Shown here piece by piece: positions 35,460 to 46,654 of a DNA stretch of 64,000 bases (position 1 is the first letter of the stretch; each line of letters begins with the position of its first letter). The position numbers were made by a program, and so were the translations under genes. Under the pieces are notes generated by a model. The model was not told where the DNA came from and did no database searches. It saw only the letters and a program-made list of their open reading frames with translations. Source of the DNA: Azadirachta indica (taxonomy: Eukaryota; Streptophyta; Magnoliopsida; Sapindales; Meliaceae); the NCBI GenBank assembly GCA_022749755.1, contig CM040447.1, positions 8,922,087 through 8,986,086 on the forward strand, in the 5' to 3' direction.

Positions 35460-36561
35460 CGTGCTAATAAACCGATGCCATCGAGTGTTCAACAACCTAA
35501 AACTTGAATTGAAACCATTACCATCTGACCTCAAGTATGCTTTCTTGGGTGCTAATGAAACTTTTCCGGTAATAATTTCTTCTAAACTTAGTGCTCTTCA
35601 AGAATGTAAGTTGCTCGAAATTCTAAAACTGCATAAACATGCCTTAGGATGGACAATAGCTTACATAAAAGGAATTAGTCCTTTGATTTGCACACATAAG
35701 ATATATTTGGAAGATAATGCCAAATCATCTAGACAAATGCAACGTAGGCTAAATCCTAATATGAAAGAGGTAGTAAGAAATGAAGTTCTCAAGTTTTTAG
35801 ATGTAGGGATCATTTATCCAATTTCTGATAGTACATGGGTAAGTCCTACAAAAATTGTACCTAAGAAATCTGGAGTTACTGTAGTCAAAAATGAAAATAA
35901 TGAATTAATTCTATTTAGAACAATTACTGGCTGGAGAATGTGCATTAACTATAGGAAACTCAATTCAATGACTAGGAAAGAGCATTTCCCGTTACCATTC
36001 ATGGATCAAATGTTAGAAAGGGTAGCTAGACATGCATTTTATTGTTTCTTAGATAGGTATTCTGGGTATAACCAAATTGAAATTGCACCTGAAGACCAAG
36101 AAAAGACCACTTTCACTTGTCCGTTTGGAACTTTTGCATATAGAAGGATGCCATTTAGATTGTGTAATGCACCAACTATATTTCAAAGATGCATGCTTAG
36201 TATTTTTAGTGATATGGTTGAACGATTTCTTGAAGTTTTCATGGATGATTTTTCTATTTTTGGTGATTCATTTGATGATTGCTTATCTAACTTAGAAAAA
36301 GTTTTGATTAGGTGCGAAGAAAAGAATCTTGTGCTTAATTGGGAAAAATGTCATTTCATGGTCACAAATGGTATTGTGCTTGGTCACATTGTCTCATCAA
36401 AAGGAATTAAACTAGATAAATCTAAAATTGAATTAATTGTCAATTTACCCATTCCTAAGTCTGTCAAAGATGTTAGATCATTTTTAGAACATGTGGTTTT
36501 TATAGGAGATTTATCAAAGACTTTAGTGTTATATCAAGACCGTTGTGCAATTTCTTATTAA
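35443..36561 (+). pseudogene. Reverse transcriptase (element C)
   Basis: 372 residues open, starting in the pre-RT linker (LKYAFLGANETF). Conserved RT blocks: GIIYPISDSTWVSPTKIVPK, GWRMCINYRKLN, FYCFLDRYSGYNQIEI, TFTCPFGTFAYRRMPFRLCN, then the active site FMDDFSIFG (MDD at 36241-36249), the Athila form of the usual YxDD. The thumb/connection block is KCHFMVTNGIVLGHIVSSKG. The reading ends after a frameshift near 36510-36545, where RNase H begins in another frame. All catalytic Asp residues are present. Confidence 0.9.
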
Positions 36562-37067
36562 AAGATGCTCTCTTTGAGTGGACTGAGTCATGTCAAGAAG
36601 CTTTTATCAAACTTAAAACCATGCTAACATCTGCTCCTATCATGCAACCTCCAAATTGGACTTTACCTTTTGAAATCATGTGTGATGCTAGCGATTATGC
36701 TGTTGGAGCTATTTTAGGACAGCGAAAGGACAAGAAACCCTATGTGATTTACTATGCTAGTAAAACCTTAAATAGTGCTCAAATGAATTATTCTACCGCT
36801 GAAAAAGAATTACTTGCAGTAGTATTTGCATTGGATAAATTTCGATCCTATCTTGTTGGCTCACCCATTGTGATTTTTAGTGATCATGCAGCATTAAAAT
36901 ATCTTCTCTCAAAAAAGGATGCTAAACCTAGATTGATTAGGTGGATCCTATTACTCCAAGAATTTGATCTCACAATTCAAGATAAAAAAAGAGTACAAAA
37001 TGTGGTTGCTGATCACTTGTCAAGACTTATGTTTGAAGAATCGATTGAGACAATGCCAATTAACTAA
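36543..37067 (+). pseudogene. RNase H domain (element C)
   Basis: 174 residues in a frame different from RT, overlapping it by 19 bp. Blocks: [67 protein letters not shown], then the tether [26 protein letters not shown]. The catalytic D, E and D (in CDASD, AEKEL, SDHA) are present. It would degrade RNA in the RNA-DNA hybrid. It stops at 37067; about 270 bp without clear coding follows, containing the usual spacer to integrase. Confidence 0.9.
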
Positions 37068-37338
37068 TTTCTTTCCGGGATAGAAAAAAAGAAATTGAAT
37101 AGATATCTTCATTTTTTTATTCATTTATTCTTTAGGTTAATAAAGGAAATTAGATAGTTATATATGAGTGAAAGAAAACAACTTATCAATTTGCAGTAAA
37201 GTGGATTGAGTCTCATTTCCTATGTACAAGAATTAAGGGGAAGTAAACAAAACAAAAGTGGAAGAAGCCCTTTACCCCAAGATTGGTTGATTGATCATCC
37301 TAGCTTGAAGCGGGTTTAAAAGATCAACCATATGAGAA

Positions 37339-38540
37339 ATGATACCCTTTCAACTAAACATTGAAAAGTTGCTCATCAGGAAATTTTATAGATATAGATG
37401 TATACCTAACAATGAAATTCAAAATATCATTTCTTTTTGTCATTCCGAAGCATGTGGTGGTCATTTTTCTTCGAAGAAAACTGCTGTGAAAATATTACAA
37501 TGTGAATTTTATTGGCCCACCTTATTTAAAGATACACATACATTTTGTAAAACATGTGACCGTTGTCAAAAATTAGTTGGAATAACTCGTAAAAACATGA
37601 TGCCATTAAATCCTATTTTAATCATTGAAATATTTGATTGTTGGGGTATTGATTTTATGAGTCCTTTTCCATCTTCTTTTGGGTATCAATACATTTTAAT
37701 TGGAGTTGACTATGTTTCAAAATGGGTAGAAGCAATTTTTTGCAAAAATAATATCATAAAATTGTTTTGAAATTTTTGAAAGAAAACATTTTTTCAAGAT
37801 TTGGAGTGCCTCGATCCATAATAAGTGATGGAGGTTTACACTTTTGTAATAAGCCTTTTGAGAATTTAATGAAAAAATACAAAATTACATATAAAGTGTC
37901 TACCCCTTATCACCCACAAACAAGTGGACAAGTTGAACTTGCCAATAGAGAAATAAAACACATTTTGAAAAAAACGGTAAACCCGAATCGTAAGGATTGG
38001 TCTTTAAGACTAACCGATGTACTTTGGGCTTATCGAACTACTTTTAAATCATCACTTGGCATGTCTCCTTATAGCCTTATTTTTGGAAAGGCTTGTCACC
38101 TACCTGTGGAATTGGAACATAAAGCTTTTTGGGCTATTAAAATGCTTAATTTTGACTTAGATAAAGCAGGATCATTGATAAAACTCCAAATGGATAAACT
38201 CAAAGAAATTAGGAATGAAGCTTACAAGAATTCTAGAATTTACAAAGAGAAAATGAAGGTGTTTCATGATAAACATATCATTAGAAAATCATTTGAACCT
38301 TCACAAAAAGTTCTTTTGTATAATTCAAGATTGCATCTATTTTTTGGCAAACTTCGTTCAAAATGGACAGGTTCTGTCATTGTTAAGAAGGTTTACCCAC
38401 ATGGCGCTGTTGAGATTGAGAACCCCAAAAATGGTAATGTTTTTAAAGTTAATGGACACCGTTTAAAGCCAATCTTTGAGAATTTTCCAAGCGAGTTAGA
38501 GTCTATCACTTTGAATGAACATGTTTACAACACTGGATGA
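37339..38540 (+). pseudogene. Integrase (element C)
   Basis: Two overlapping frames, 37339-37770 and 37767-38540, split by one frameshift. The N-terminal zinc-binding HHCC is visible: CHSEACGGHF, then CKTCDRC. Core: first Asp in CWGIDFMSPF, second Asp in SDGG (codon 37827-37829), Glu in [10 protein letters not shown] (codon 37935-37937), giving the D-35-E spacing of a DDE integrase. C-terminal module: [40 protein letters not shown]. The catalytic residues are all intact; only the frameshift disables it. It is followed at 38743 by the cargo ORFs. Confidence 0.9.
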
Positions 38541-38742
38541 TTTTTTTTTTTTGTAGATACATTACTTGTTTTCTTGTGTTATTAATTTTATTGATATCAT
38601 TGTTTGTTTTTAGTTACTTTCCTGGTCAGGTGGCGAATAACGGTACTCCGTGACTCTTCAAGTTGATTCTTTCAGTTGCCCAAAATTACTGATACCATTT
38701 TTTTTTCTCACTTCTTTTTCTGTTCTTTTCTTTTTTTCCATT

Positions 38743-39290
38743 ATGGATGTCATTCTTTCTAGATTGCAAACATATTTTAGTTCTTTTCCTAAAAATGTTC
38801 TACGAAAAATATACCAAACTAGGTGTGCAAGATTAAGAATGCTTATGCAAAAAGGTATTCTTGAAGATGTGCGATGGATAATTGAAGTAAAGGTACGTTT
38901 AGCAGGTGAGTTTCTGATTCATTTATTTCACGCATGCCTGGTTTAGGTAAGAGCTCTTTTGCAAAGAAACGAAGAGCGAAAAGGTTACAAGTGTGTCACA
39001 AATGTGCACGTTCAACTTGTAACAAGCGATGTCGTTCTCTAGGGATGGTGTCTACTAATAGAGAAGATAAAATTAAATTCATCAAGGATGGACTGAGTAA
39101 GGAGTCTTTAGATAATATCTTATTGACTCTTGAGACGCATCTTAGTGGATATGTGCAACGTGAAATTCTCAATTTGTATACATTATTTCAAAAAGAACGT
39201 GATCGTTATAGTCTTGAGAATCTGACTTTAAAAGACCCTGTTTACCAATTTATAAGAAAATTGGATAGGAAGCCAATCCTCAACCCATAA
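38743..39290 (+). pseudogene. Cargo ORF 1: basic, four-cysteine finger protein, two frames
   Basis: Two overlapping open frames: 38743-38946 (starts MDVILSRLQTYFSSFPKNVL) and 38934-39290. The second opens just after a stop at 38907-38909, so a single small shift near 38905-38935 would make them one gene; the present copy is broken. The second frame has GKSSFAKKRRAKRLQVCHKC followed by C-x4-C-x3-C, that is a basic patch before a C-x2-C-x4-C-x3-C finger, then a charged helical tail (DKIKFIKDGLSKESLD). The basic-patch-plus-finger layout resembles the cysteine-rich nucleic-acid-binding proteins of carla-, allexi-, mandari- and vitiviruses (Viral_NABP), some of which suppress RNA silencing. It stands where Athila elements have an env-like gene, which is the alternative. 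Origin unproven. Confidence 0.4.
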
Positions 39291-39586
39291 AGGACGTTTA
39301 AGCCGTTACTGGTCGTAAAATCAGAGGAAAATGTGAGCCACAATCACAACTATCTATAAATATTTACTTTTAACTGTCATTGTTGAAATTTTTATGTTTT
39401 AGATTTCTATATTAGCTGTTATCTTTGACATTTTTATATTTTTAAATTTTAACTTTTATGACAACAGTTGGCTTACCTCTATTGGTTTCATTAATGCATT
39501 TTCTTTAAGTTGTATAAGTGCAGGACCTCACTTCTTTATTTTTATATAAAATTTGAATCACTGACGAGGGTAAAAGATTGTAAAAA

Positions 39587-40177
39587 ATGGAAGGAACTTC
39601 TATTCATCAATTTAAAACTATTTGTGTTTTTTGTGGGTCAAGCTCTGAGAAAGGTGAAAAGTTTGTAAAAGCAATGGACAACCTAGGTTGAGTTTTAGCT
39701 GAGCGAAAACTTAACCTAGTATATAGAGGAGGTAGCCTTGGGTTAATGGGGTGTGTGTCAACTGTCGCACATGTAGGAGGAAGTGAAGTCACAGGTATCA
39801 TACCAAAAGCTTTATCTGCAGGTAACATAACTGGCAAAACAGTTGGAGAAGAACTAATGGTCTCAACAATGCATGAAAGAATGGCTAAAATGCTTGATTT
39901 TGCAGGTACTTTTATTGCCTTACCAGGTGGTTTTGGGACCTTAGAAGAAAATTTTCAAGTTGCATCTTGGGCATAACTCATCATTCATCAAAAACCCATA
40001 AGATTGTTAAATGTTAATGGTTTCTTTAACAAGTTGTTGTCTTTTCTTGATCATGCTATAGAACATAATTTTATTTCACAGATAACTCGTAAACTCCTCA
40101 TTTTTGCTCCAACTGTTAATGACTTGATCAATCAGTTGCAGAACTTTGTCCACGAACTAGATCCAACAATGGCATGA
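39587..40177 (+). pseudogene. LOG: Cargo ORF 2: intronless LONELY GUY (LOG) copy with two nonsense codons
   Basis: LOG enzymes release active cytokinin bases by cutting ribose 5'-phosphate from cytokinin nucleotides. One frame of 196 codons runs from ATG 39587 to TGA 40175, interrupted only by TGA at codon 35 and TAA at codon 130; there are no frameshifts. Residues 11-20 read TICVFCGSSS, the family's N-terminal block. Codons 46-55 read YRGGSLGLMG, where an Arg (47) replaces the first Gly of the conserved YGGG. Residues 113-121 are PGGFGTLEE, the PGGxGTxxE catalytic signature. Plant LOG genes normally have several introns; none is present, so this is a cDNA-derived copy. It lies between integrase and 3' LTR of C on the element's coding strand and would be copied with it. 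Confidence 0.85.
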
Positions 40178-41320
40178 TTATAATGGTCAAGTGAAAGCAA
40201 TAAAAAACGAAAGCTGTATTTGTCACTTCATTTGTAACTTTTCTTATCTCTTTTTTCTACTTATTGCATTTTGTTATTTTTGCTTAAGTTTGTTTTAGGT
40301 TTTACTTGTGTTTCAATAACTACTATCTCAGATAATGTTCTCTATACTATACCTCTTTACATTTAAACATGGGGGACAATGTTGCAATCTGGTTCAGGGG
40401 AGTGTAGTCGACATAAGTAACCATTTTTTTGTATATATACAACTAAAAAAAAAAAGATTTAGATTCATAATTTGTAAGGATGGTAGAGTAAGGAGTAATC
40501 TTACTCTTGAGACACATCTTAGTAGATATGCATTATCATTTATTTTTATTTTTGAATTTCATAACAAAGGATTTATCATTCACTTTCTTTTGAATTGATC
40601 AAATATACGAATTCTCACATTATCATCACATAACAAATTCTGCTCAGATACTCAATCAGTAAAGTATTTATAAACCATCTTTCACACACACACTTTGATA
40701 CATGATTGTGGATGACATATTGGAATTTTACAATATTTGAGCTTTTTTGTTTTGTCAAAGGTAGCAACTAAGGGTTAAAAAAAATCTCCAAAAAAAAAAT
40801 AAGTAAATATTCTAATCAAAACTTTTACTTAGTAACCGGACTTCTTGCCTAATTAGCAGTGAATGTTCACGTAAAACGGTAAAGTTTTGGTATGAATAAG
40901 TTCATAGTCTTAACTCGAGTAATTAAACTCGTAGGCGTGTTTTAACACCCAATACCCTAAGGCTAACTGGTCTTGGAGTTATTGGCCCAAAGCTCACTAC
41001 ATGGGTTAGGTTATACACAAAAAAAAAATGTAGATAGAAATAATCTTTGACCAAAGAAATTTACCTTGACAAAATTTAGAACCAATGTTGTTTGATTCCA
41101 ATTAAATCCCATAACATGTATTAGTTATAAAAGCACAAAAAAAAGTTTATTAATAATTTGACTGATGAGTATTTGGCACAAATATAGTAAATTTTTAAGT
41201 GAGAGTTTGTTTAATTTGAGAAGATGAAAAGGAAAAGAATGATTTTTACTTTGAATGTAAATTCTATAAATCAACTCTAAATGGTATTGCTTAGATTACT
41301 AAGGACTAGCAATAAGTTGG
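40178..41320 (+). other. Non-coding 3' region of element C
   Basis: Contains in order: the inverted-repeat block AACATGGGGGACAATGTT at 40366-40383 (counterpart of 13848-13867 in A), a short second copy of part of cargo ORF 1 (40476-40530), and the AGTAACCGG block at 40830-40895 shared with element A. No ORF of note. Confidence 0.6.
40476..40530 (+). repeat. Partial duplicate of cargo ORF 1
   Basis: AAGGATGG, GAGTAAGGAGT, TGACTCTTGAGAC-type and CATCTTAGTRGATATG segments match 39084-39153 in the same order, with about 15 bases missing. It is on the far side of the LOG copy, so the LOG copy is flanked by two versions of the same sequence. Confidence 0.65.
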
Positions 41321-41330
41321 TTGGGGGATG
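41318..41330 (+). other. Polypurine tract of element C
   Basis: TGGTTGGGGGATG directly before the 3' LTR, the plus-strand primer position. Confidence 0.8.
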
Positions 41331-42742
41331 TGATGAATGTTTAAAAATGTAGGTTTATCAAGAGAAATATTATAATTTACACTTAATAATGTTTTTCTAT
41401 TCCCCAATAATGAAGCATATTCCTTTATATTGAATTGTAAAACATGAATTGGACTAAATAGTCAGTTTTGCGCAGGTTTCGAATAATGAGCGTATCTTTT
41501 AATCCAAATCATCAATTGATACGATTCTTAGGCTGGACAAACATAAACTCGTCATTTCACAACTTTGTAAGCTAAAGGTTGGACCAGTTAGAGCAATTAA
41601 TGGGACGAAATTGGGCTTCAACAGAACTCAAGCGTATCTTTGAACCAGCCCAACATGCTTCTGTATTTGGGCCGTATCTCCCTAAATACGTAACAAAAAA
41701 TTATATAGTTAGGTGATTTAGAAATCTGAGAAAGGGATCTAAATTGTTTATGTTTTACACTTTCTCAAATTTTAACTAGTCGATTACCAAAAAGAGCTAT
41801 CATTCTAGAAGGGCGGTGGAAAAATGCGACTTGAACATTTCTACCTATTTTCAACACAACTCACGGTTTAAAACAGCAATAAGGGTGAGATATGGACCAT
41901 TAGAAAGATGAGTCATTCACCTACAACTTTAAAGAAGGCTGTTTTACAAAATTCGGTGGTTTTCATGGTCAAAGATTGTTGGAAGTTGGTAGAGCGTGAT
42001 TAATTGGAAATTGACAAAATTATGTTCACACACGTGAAATGTCTTTTGTTTTACCTATATAAAAGAAGATGTGAAAGTGAGGAGGAGAACAGTTTGTTTC
42101 CATTTCTGTTTTCTTTTTGTAATTTAAACTTCAATTAAATAATGTATTTCTAATTTCATAATTAGGGATAAGGGTGAACTTTTGATGATTTTATAGTTTT
42201 GTTCTTTGATCCTTTGTTTTGTTCTTCATTGCCAATCTTTTTATTGATTGAGTATTATATTTTGCAAGTGATTTTGAATTATTAGAAACCTTGATTCATT
42301 GTTAACAAATGGTACATTGAATGTTTGGATGTTTTCTACATATCAAGAGCAACGCAACTTATAATTTTTCACCATTAACTAAAAGGTAAGTCTTTTGATT
42401 TCTTTGTTCTTAAATGTTTTTTTTTCATCATCCAATTAAGATTACTTCTTTTGATTCTTAATTGTGTTTTTCTTTAAAGAAAAAAAGATCAAGAATAAGT
42501 TCTATACAAATCATTAAAATGGATCCTTAATGCCCTAATATATAATAATAGTAAATTTAAATTTGATAATAAGCAAATTCATTCCATTTCTTATAATATT
42601 TGAATATTTGAACTTGTAATATTTAGACCTTTGGACTTGTGGACCTTATATAACGTATTCCCTGTGGACCGACACTCGAACTTCCAAACTTTATTACTTG
42701 AGACAACCTATACTTGGGAGTTACAACCTTTAAGTTGTAGCA
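41331..42742 (+). repeat. 3' LTR of element C
   Basis: 1412 bp, TGATGAATGT to GTTGTAGCA, followed by the target duplication CCATA. Differs from the 5' LTR by scattered substitutions and small indels. Confidence 0.95.
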
Positions 42743-42747
42743 CCATA

Positions 42748-43600
42748 AACCCCGGAAACTTTCTGGAGCTGACCCCAAACGCATATTTTTTTAAGATTTA
42801 ACTTCATGTTGTATTTCCTAAGTAGGGAAAACGTTTCCCTTAAATGCTGAACATGATCTTCAACTCTGCGTGACTTGGTAATCACGTTATCCATGTACAC
42901 TTTTATTATTCCCCCAATCAAAGGCTTAAAAACCCTATTTACCAGCCTTTTAAATGTTACCCCCACGTTCTTTAATTCGAAAAACATCATTTTATAGTAG
43001 TATAACCCTTGGTCAGTCATAAACGACGCTTTTTGTTGATCAGCTTCGTGCATCCGAATTTGGTTGTATCCTGAAAAGTATCCTTGAAACTCAATAACTT
43101 GTGCCCAGCTATTGAGTCCACTAAGTGATTTATTTATGGAAGTGGGATACTATCATTTGGGCAGGCCTTGTTCAAGATGGTGAAATCGACACACATACTC
43201 CTTTTTTCGTTGGCTTTCCTTACCATCACCACATTGGCTACCCAATCTAGATAAGATGATTCTTTTATGAATCCCATCGCGATTAGCTTATCCACTTCTT
43301 CTTCAATCTCATTCTTCCTCTCTTAGTTAAAAACTCTTCACTTTTGCTTTACAGGTTTAGACATCGGATTTACCAACAGGCGATGAGAAATCACTCTAGG
43401 ATTGATTCCTGGTATATCCTAATTGGTCTAGGCGAACACGTCCGTGTGCTCTCTCAGAAAGATAACCAGCTTCCTTTTCTCTTCGCTCGGCAGTTGAGAA
43501 CCGATTTCTGCCATCTGTTCTGCCCTTGAGGGGTCAAGGGATACTGATTCCAATCTTTCCACTGGTTCAGCTACCGGCCACATTTTTCCTTGCCCTACAT
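42748..43600 (-). pseudogene. RT N-terminal part of the Tat element (right of insert)
   Basis: On the minus strand: an N-terminal pre-RT stretch (QLPSEEKRKLVIFLREHTDV, about 43510-43430), then RT fingers and palm (ADQQKASFMTDQGLYYYKMM, NVGVTFKRLVNRVF), then the active site VYMDNVITKSR where YVDD would be expected, so a catalytic Asp is now Asn. It continues HLRETFSLLRKYNMKLNLKK and breaks off at 42748 where element C inserted. The rest of the domain resumes at 31192. Confidence 0.75.
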
Positions 43601-43939
43601 TCTTTTCCAACATATCCATCTTCTTCTATCGTTTGACATCCTCATTGCTCACTTCTTTAACGTGTCTCCCTGTTATACAATAGGACCACTTCGAAAAGGC
43701 TACACAACATGTCCGGGCGACCTTCTGATCTCCTCATACTACACCAATCCCTTCGCCTGCTTGAAATTTGATCTTCAAGTAATGTATGTTTTCCACTGCC
43801 CTTGTTTTTCTTAAAAAAGGTCTCCTAGGATCATGGCTTATGGCATTTTTAAGTCCACAACTTAGAATTCTATCATCGTGGTCCTCTGATACAGCCTATC
43901 CCCCATTATCAATGACAGTTAAATTGAACCTAATGGAAA

Positions 43940-44320
43940 GATACAGTATATCTGCCATTATCCATACAAGGTGGTGTTTGTGAGTCCTATCCTTATATTC
44001 TTAATCTTTAAAGAGTTCAAAATCTCTTTAAATATTATGTCAGCCAAGCTCCTTATATCTATCAAGATCCTGTTAATCTTAGTTGAACCGACCTCTAGAT
44101 TTATTACTAACGCATCATCAAAGGGGTAACTAACTCCCGCCTCATCTTCATCGGTGAACATGATTGAAACTGATGCCAAACAAGGTTTCTTTTTTGATCT
44201 GACGTTCATCACGTATTGGTCCACTAGAGTGTTTGATAACAAATATCTCGAATAATTCTTCCTTGCGTTGTTGAAGTTACCTGCCACTGTTGGTCCTCCC
44301 AAAATTACCATACTTCTATG
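43940..44320 (-). pseudogene. Protease of the Tat element
   Basis: Open minus-strand stretch of 117 residues: MVILGGPTVAGNFNNARKNY, then DDALVINLEVGSTKINRILI and DIRSLADIIF. The block VILGGP...DALV...RILVD is typical of the pre-protease and protease of Tat elements. The active site should read DNGSS or DTGSS; here it is DIRSL, so catalysis is lost. Confidence 0.7.
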
Positions 44321-46117
44321 AACAAAATCTTCCTATTTAGTTTTCTTGTGTTCTGAGTCCTCTCCCATTTCGTACATTCTCGTTTTGTATCTATCCAAGT
44401 AATTATTCCTTACAAAGATTTTAACATGCTCTCTCAAATCCAGACACTGATCCATCGTGTACCCATGGTCTTGATGGAATATATACCTTCTTTACTTGTC
44501 GTGAATGTTTAATGCTGACCTCAAGGGGCGAGATCTGGGTAGCAAGCCTAATTCCCTAATCTCTCCTCATGTATCACTTACAAAGGGACATTCAGCTCTG
44601 TGAACCTTTTTCTGTCCTAAACAGGAGCAACTCTCTTAACCCTTTTCTTTGGCACACAAGGGAACTCCTTTCGTTACTCCGTTCTTCCTTCATATCTCAT
44701 GGATTGAAATCCATCACCTTGTCTTTGTTCAGATCTATCATCGTAGCGTGGTCATCAAAAATCTTCTTTCTTCATAAATGGTCAGGGGTTGGGCCGTTGT
44801 TGGCTCCCCCACTCTTCTATCATCCGATTTTACCCTTTGCTCTTTACCCCTAGGTTCTTCTAATCTCTCATCCTTTTTTTCTTTTTGAACAACATCCAAT
44901 CCTCTATTTTGATTTCTTCAACAATCTACTTCCAAACCTGGTCATAAGTAGTTACAGCTCGCTTGTGGATAGCGAACCATCCCCTATTTATCCTTAACCC
45001 TTTCTTGAGCCCTCCAGCGCTAAAGGATATGAGAAAGCTTCAGCCTCCATGACCTCTTTATGATATCTCCTCTCCCTTACTTTATTAGCAACAGCAAGGT
45101 AGGGCTTTTCATAACCGCTACCGCCCATCTGAACTCGTTGATGAACTGTCCACAAAGTTGATCGAAACTTCTCACACTTTCCAGCCTTAGATTTTTATAC
45201 CAACGTCTTGTTTGCCCTTCCAAAGTCTGGAGAATGGGCGGCACATCTGCAACTCTATTTATACTTATATCATCATTATTTCTTTGAAGAGATTAAGGTG
45301 CAATGTTGGATTCGTCTTTCCTATATACAGCGAGATTTGGGGCATCTTAAATTTTCAGGGAAAGGCCAAATCCTGTATTTCCTTAAAGAAAAGGGACTTC
45401 AATGAGAACTCTGTCTCCTCCGATATGTTTTCGTCTTGTCACCTATCTTTTTCCCTTTAGGCCTGCAATTCCTCAGTAAGCTCCGAATCCTCTCCTCAAT
45501 TTCTCTCCTACTTACCACTTAATCGGTAGTGGACGTTGCCTAATCAGGTGTTTTCTCTATGGTGGCCTTACCCCCATGTTTCCTGCGCTTCTGGTTCAGG
45601 TAAGTTCGCATGTCTACTGAACCCGTATTACGCTCAAGCCTTCTTTTGCCCTGACTTTGTTCATGCTGATCAGGGGCCAGTTTCTGATTAGGCTTTTCCA
45701 TATCGCGAAGGGGAATTTCTTCGTTGTGGCCTTCAAGTAGCAATTTCTTCATTCGGGCCTTTTCTTACTTTTTTGCACCTGGCCTCTACTATTTACTCCC
45801 CAATTTCTTGGAGGATTATCCTTCAGGACAACTCTCGATGAGGACACACTCTCTTGATTCTCCAAAAATTCCAACCTCGCCAAATTGCATCTGTCGATGC
45901 TGTTCCACTAAATCATTCTCTTTAGATTCTCAATCTCCCTCTCCATCATTCCTGCTTTGTCTTCCAAAGCCTTTACTTGTTTGTCTTTCTCTAGATGCCT
46001 TCGCTCGTTTTCCCACAATTGTTGTGCAAGTCGAATTGCGTCAGTCTCTGCTTCATGCATTGCCGCTTGCCTTTGGGACGGTTGCAATGAGGCCAAAGGG
46101 ATGTTAGAATCCGACAT
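44321..46117 (-). pseudogene. Gag of the Tat element
   Basis: The minus strand opens at 46117 (MSDSNIPLASLQPSQRQAAM, then a charged coiled-coil segment NERRHLEKDKQVKALEDKAG). It then breaks into short open pieces, for example 45752-45540. A gag capsid core is hinted at around 45240-45100 but is too decayed to place domains. It lies between the primer-binding site and protease, which supports the assignment. Confidence 0.55.
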
Positions 46118-46200
46118 ATCCTGTTTGCGATGTTTTTTTTATGGTGGTCTCTTGACAACTGTTTACTCTTTGATCATAGCCATAGCTTTTCGATTGTAAT

Positions 46201-46220
46201 GTCCCCATAGACGACGCCAA
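46201..46220 (-). other. Primer-binding site of the Tat element
   Basis: On the minus strand TTGGCGTCGTCTATGGGGAC follows the LTR end. It matches the TTGGCGCCGTCTGTGGGA-type site often seen in Tat-lineage elements, with two changes. Confidence 0.65.
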
Positions 46221-46221
46221 C

Positions 46222-46654
46222 TGTTGATACCGAAAATTATAACTTCTGATATAATATAATGAAAATTGTATTTTTCTTACTTCTTTGTGAGAAAGGAGAA
46301 TTTTATTACTGAATTGGTAAAGTAATGTGCCCCTTTCTTTATGGATAGGGTCATATATATATATATATATGTATATATAGACACATACACAACTTTCCTT
46401 TTTCTAATAGTATTAGGAGTTTGAATTTACATAGAATCCGAGGTATATCATGCAGAATCATAACTTGCCTTACATTAAAACTTCCAAATTTAACTTTTCT
46501 TTCACTACAAGAATCTCCTTCTAGTCAGATTTACTTATGGAGTGCTTGACTAGAGACCTATCGAGCTAATCTGATTAGGGTGTATGAGGTTGATCAGGTG
46601 TTAGGCTTGTTAATAGGAAGCCCATTAATCTCATGGTCCAAGGCCATCTTCTCA
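46222..46654 (-). repeat. 5' LTR of the Tat element
   Basis: 433 bp from TGTTGATACC to TCTTCTCA, matching the left LTR apart from the duplication there. It contains (AT)n at 46353-46370. Flanking AAAGA at 46655-46659 may pair with AAACA at 23721-23725. Confidence 0.8.

Larger units (their letters stand above)
31198..42742 (+). mobile_element. Athila-lineage element C with extra cargo genes
   Basis: A nearly complete 11,545-bp LTR retrotransposon: 5' LTR, tRNA-Asp-type primer-binding site, gag, protease, RT, RNase H, integrase, a finger-containing ORF, a LOG-like gene, polypurine tract and 3' LTR. A 5-bp target duplication CCATA flanks it (31193-31197, 42743-42747). By eye the LTRs differ at about 6 percent over their first 230 bases, so the insertion is not recent. 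Gag and pol carry a few stops and frameshifts. Confidence 0.95.
23726..46654 (-). mobile_element. Old Tat-lineage Ty3/gypsy element, split by element C
   Basis: Minus-strand element with LTRs at both ends. From the right: 5' LTR, primer-binding site, gag, protease, RT, [element C], rest of RT/RNase H, archaeal-type RNase H, integrase, 3' non-coding repeats, antisense gene, 3' LTR. Without C it is about 11.4 kb. The second, archaeal-type RNase H domain and an antisense gene before the 3' LTR are features I associate with the Tat/Ogre lineage. All genes are broken. Confidence 0.8.
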
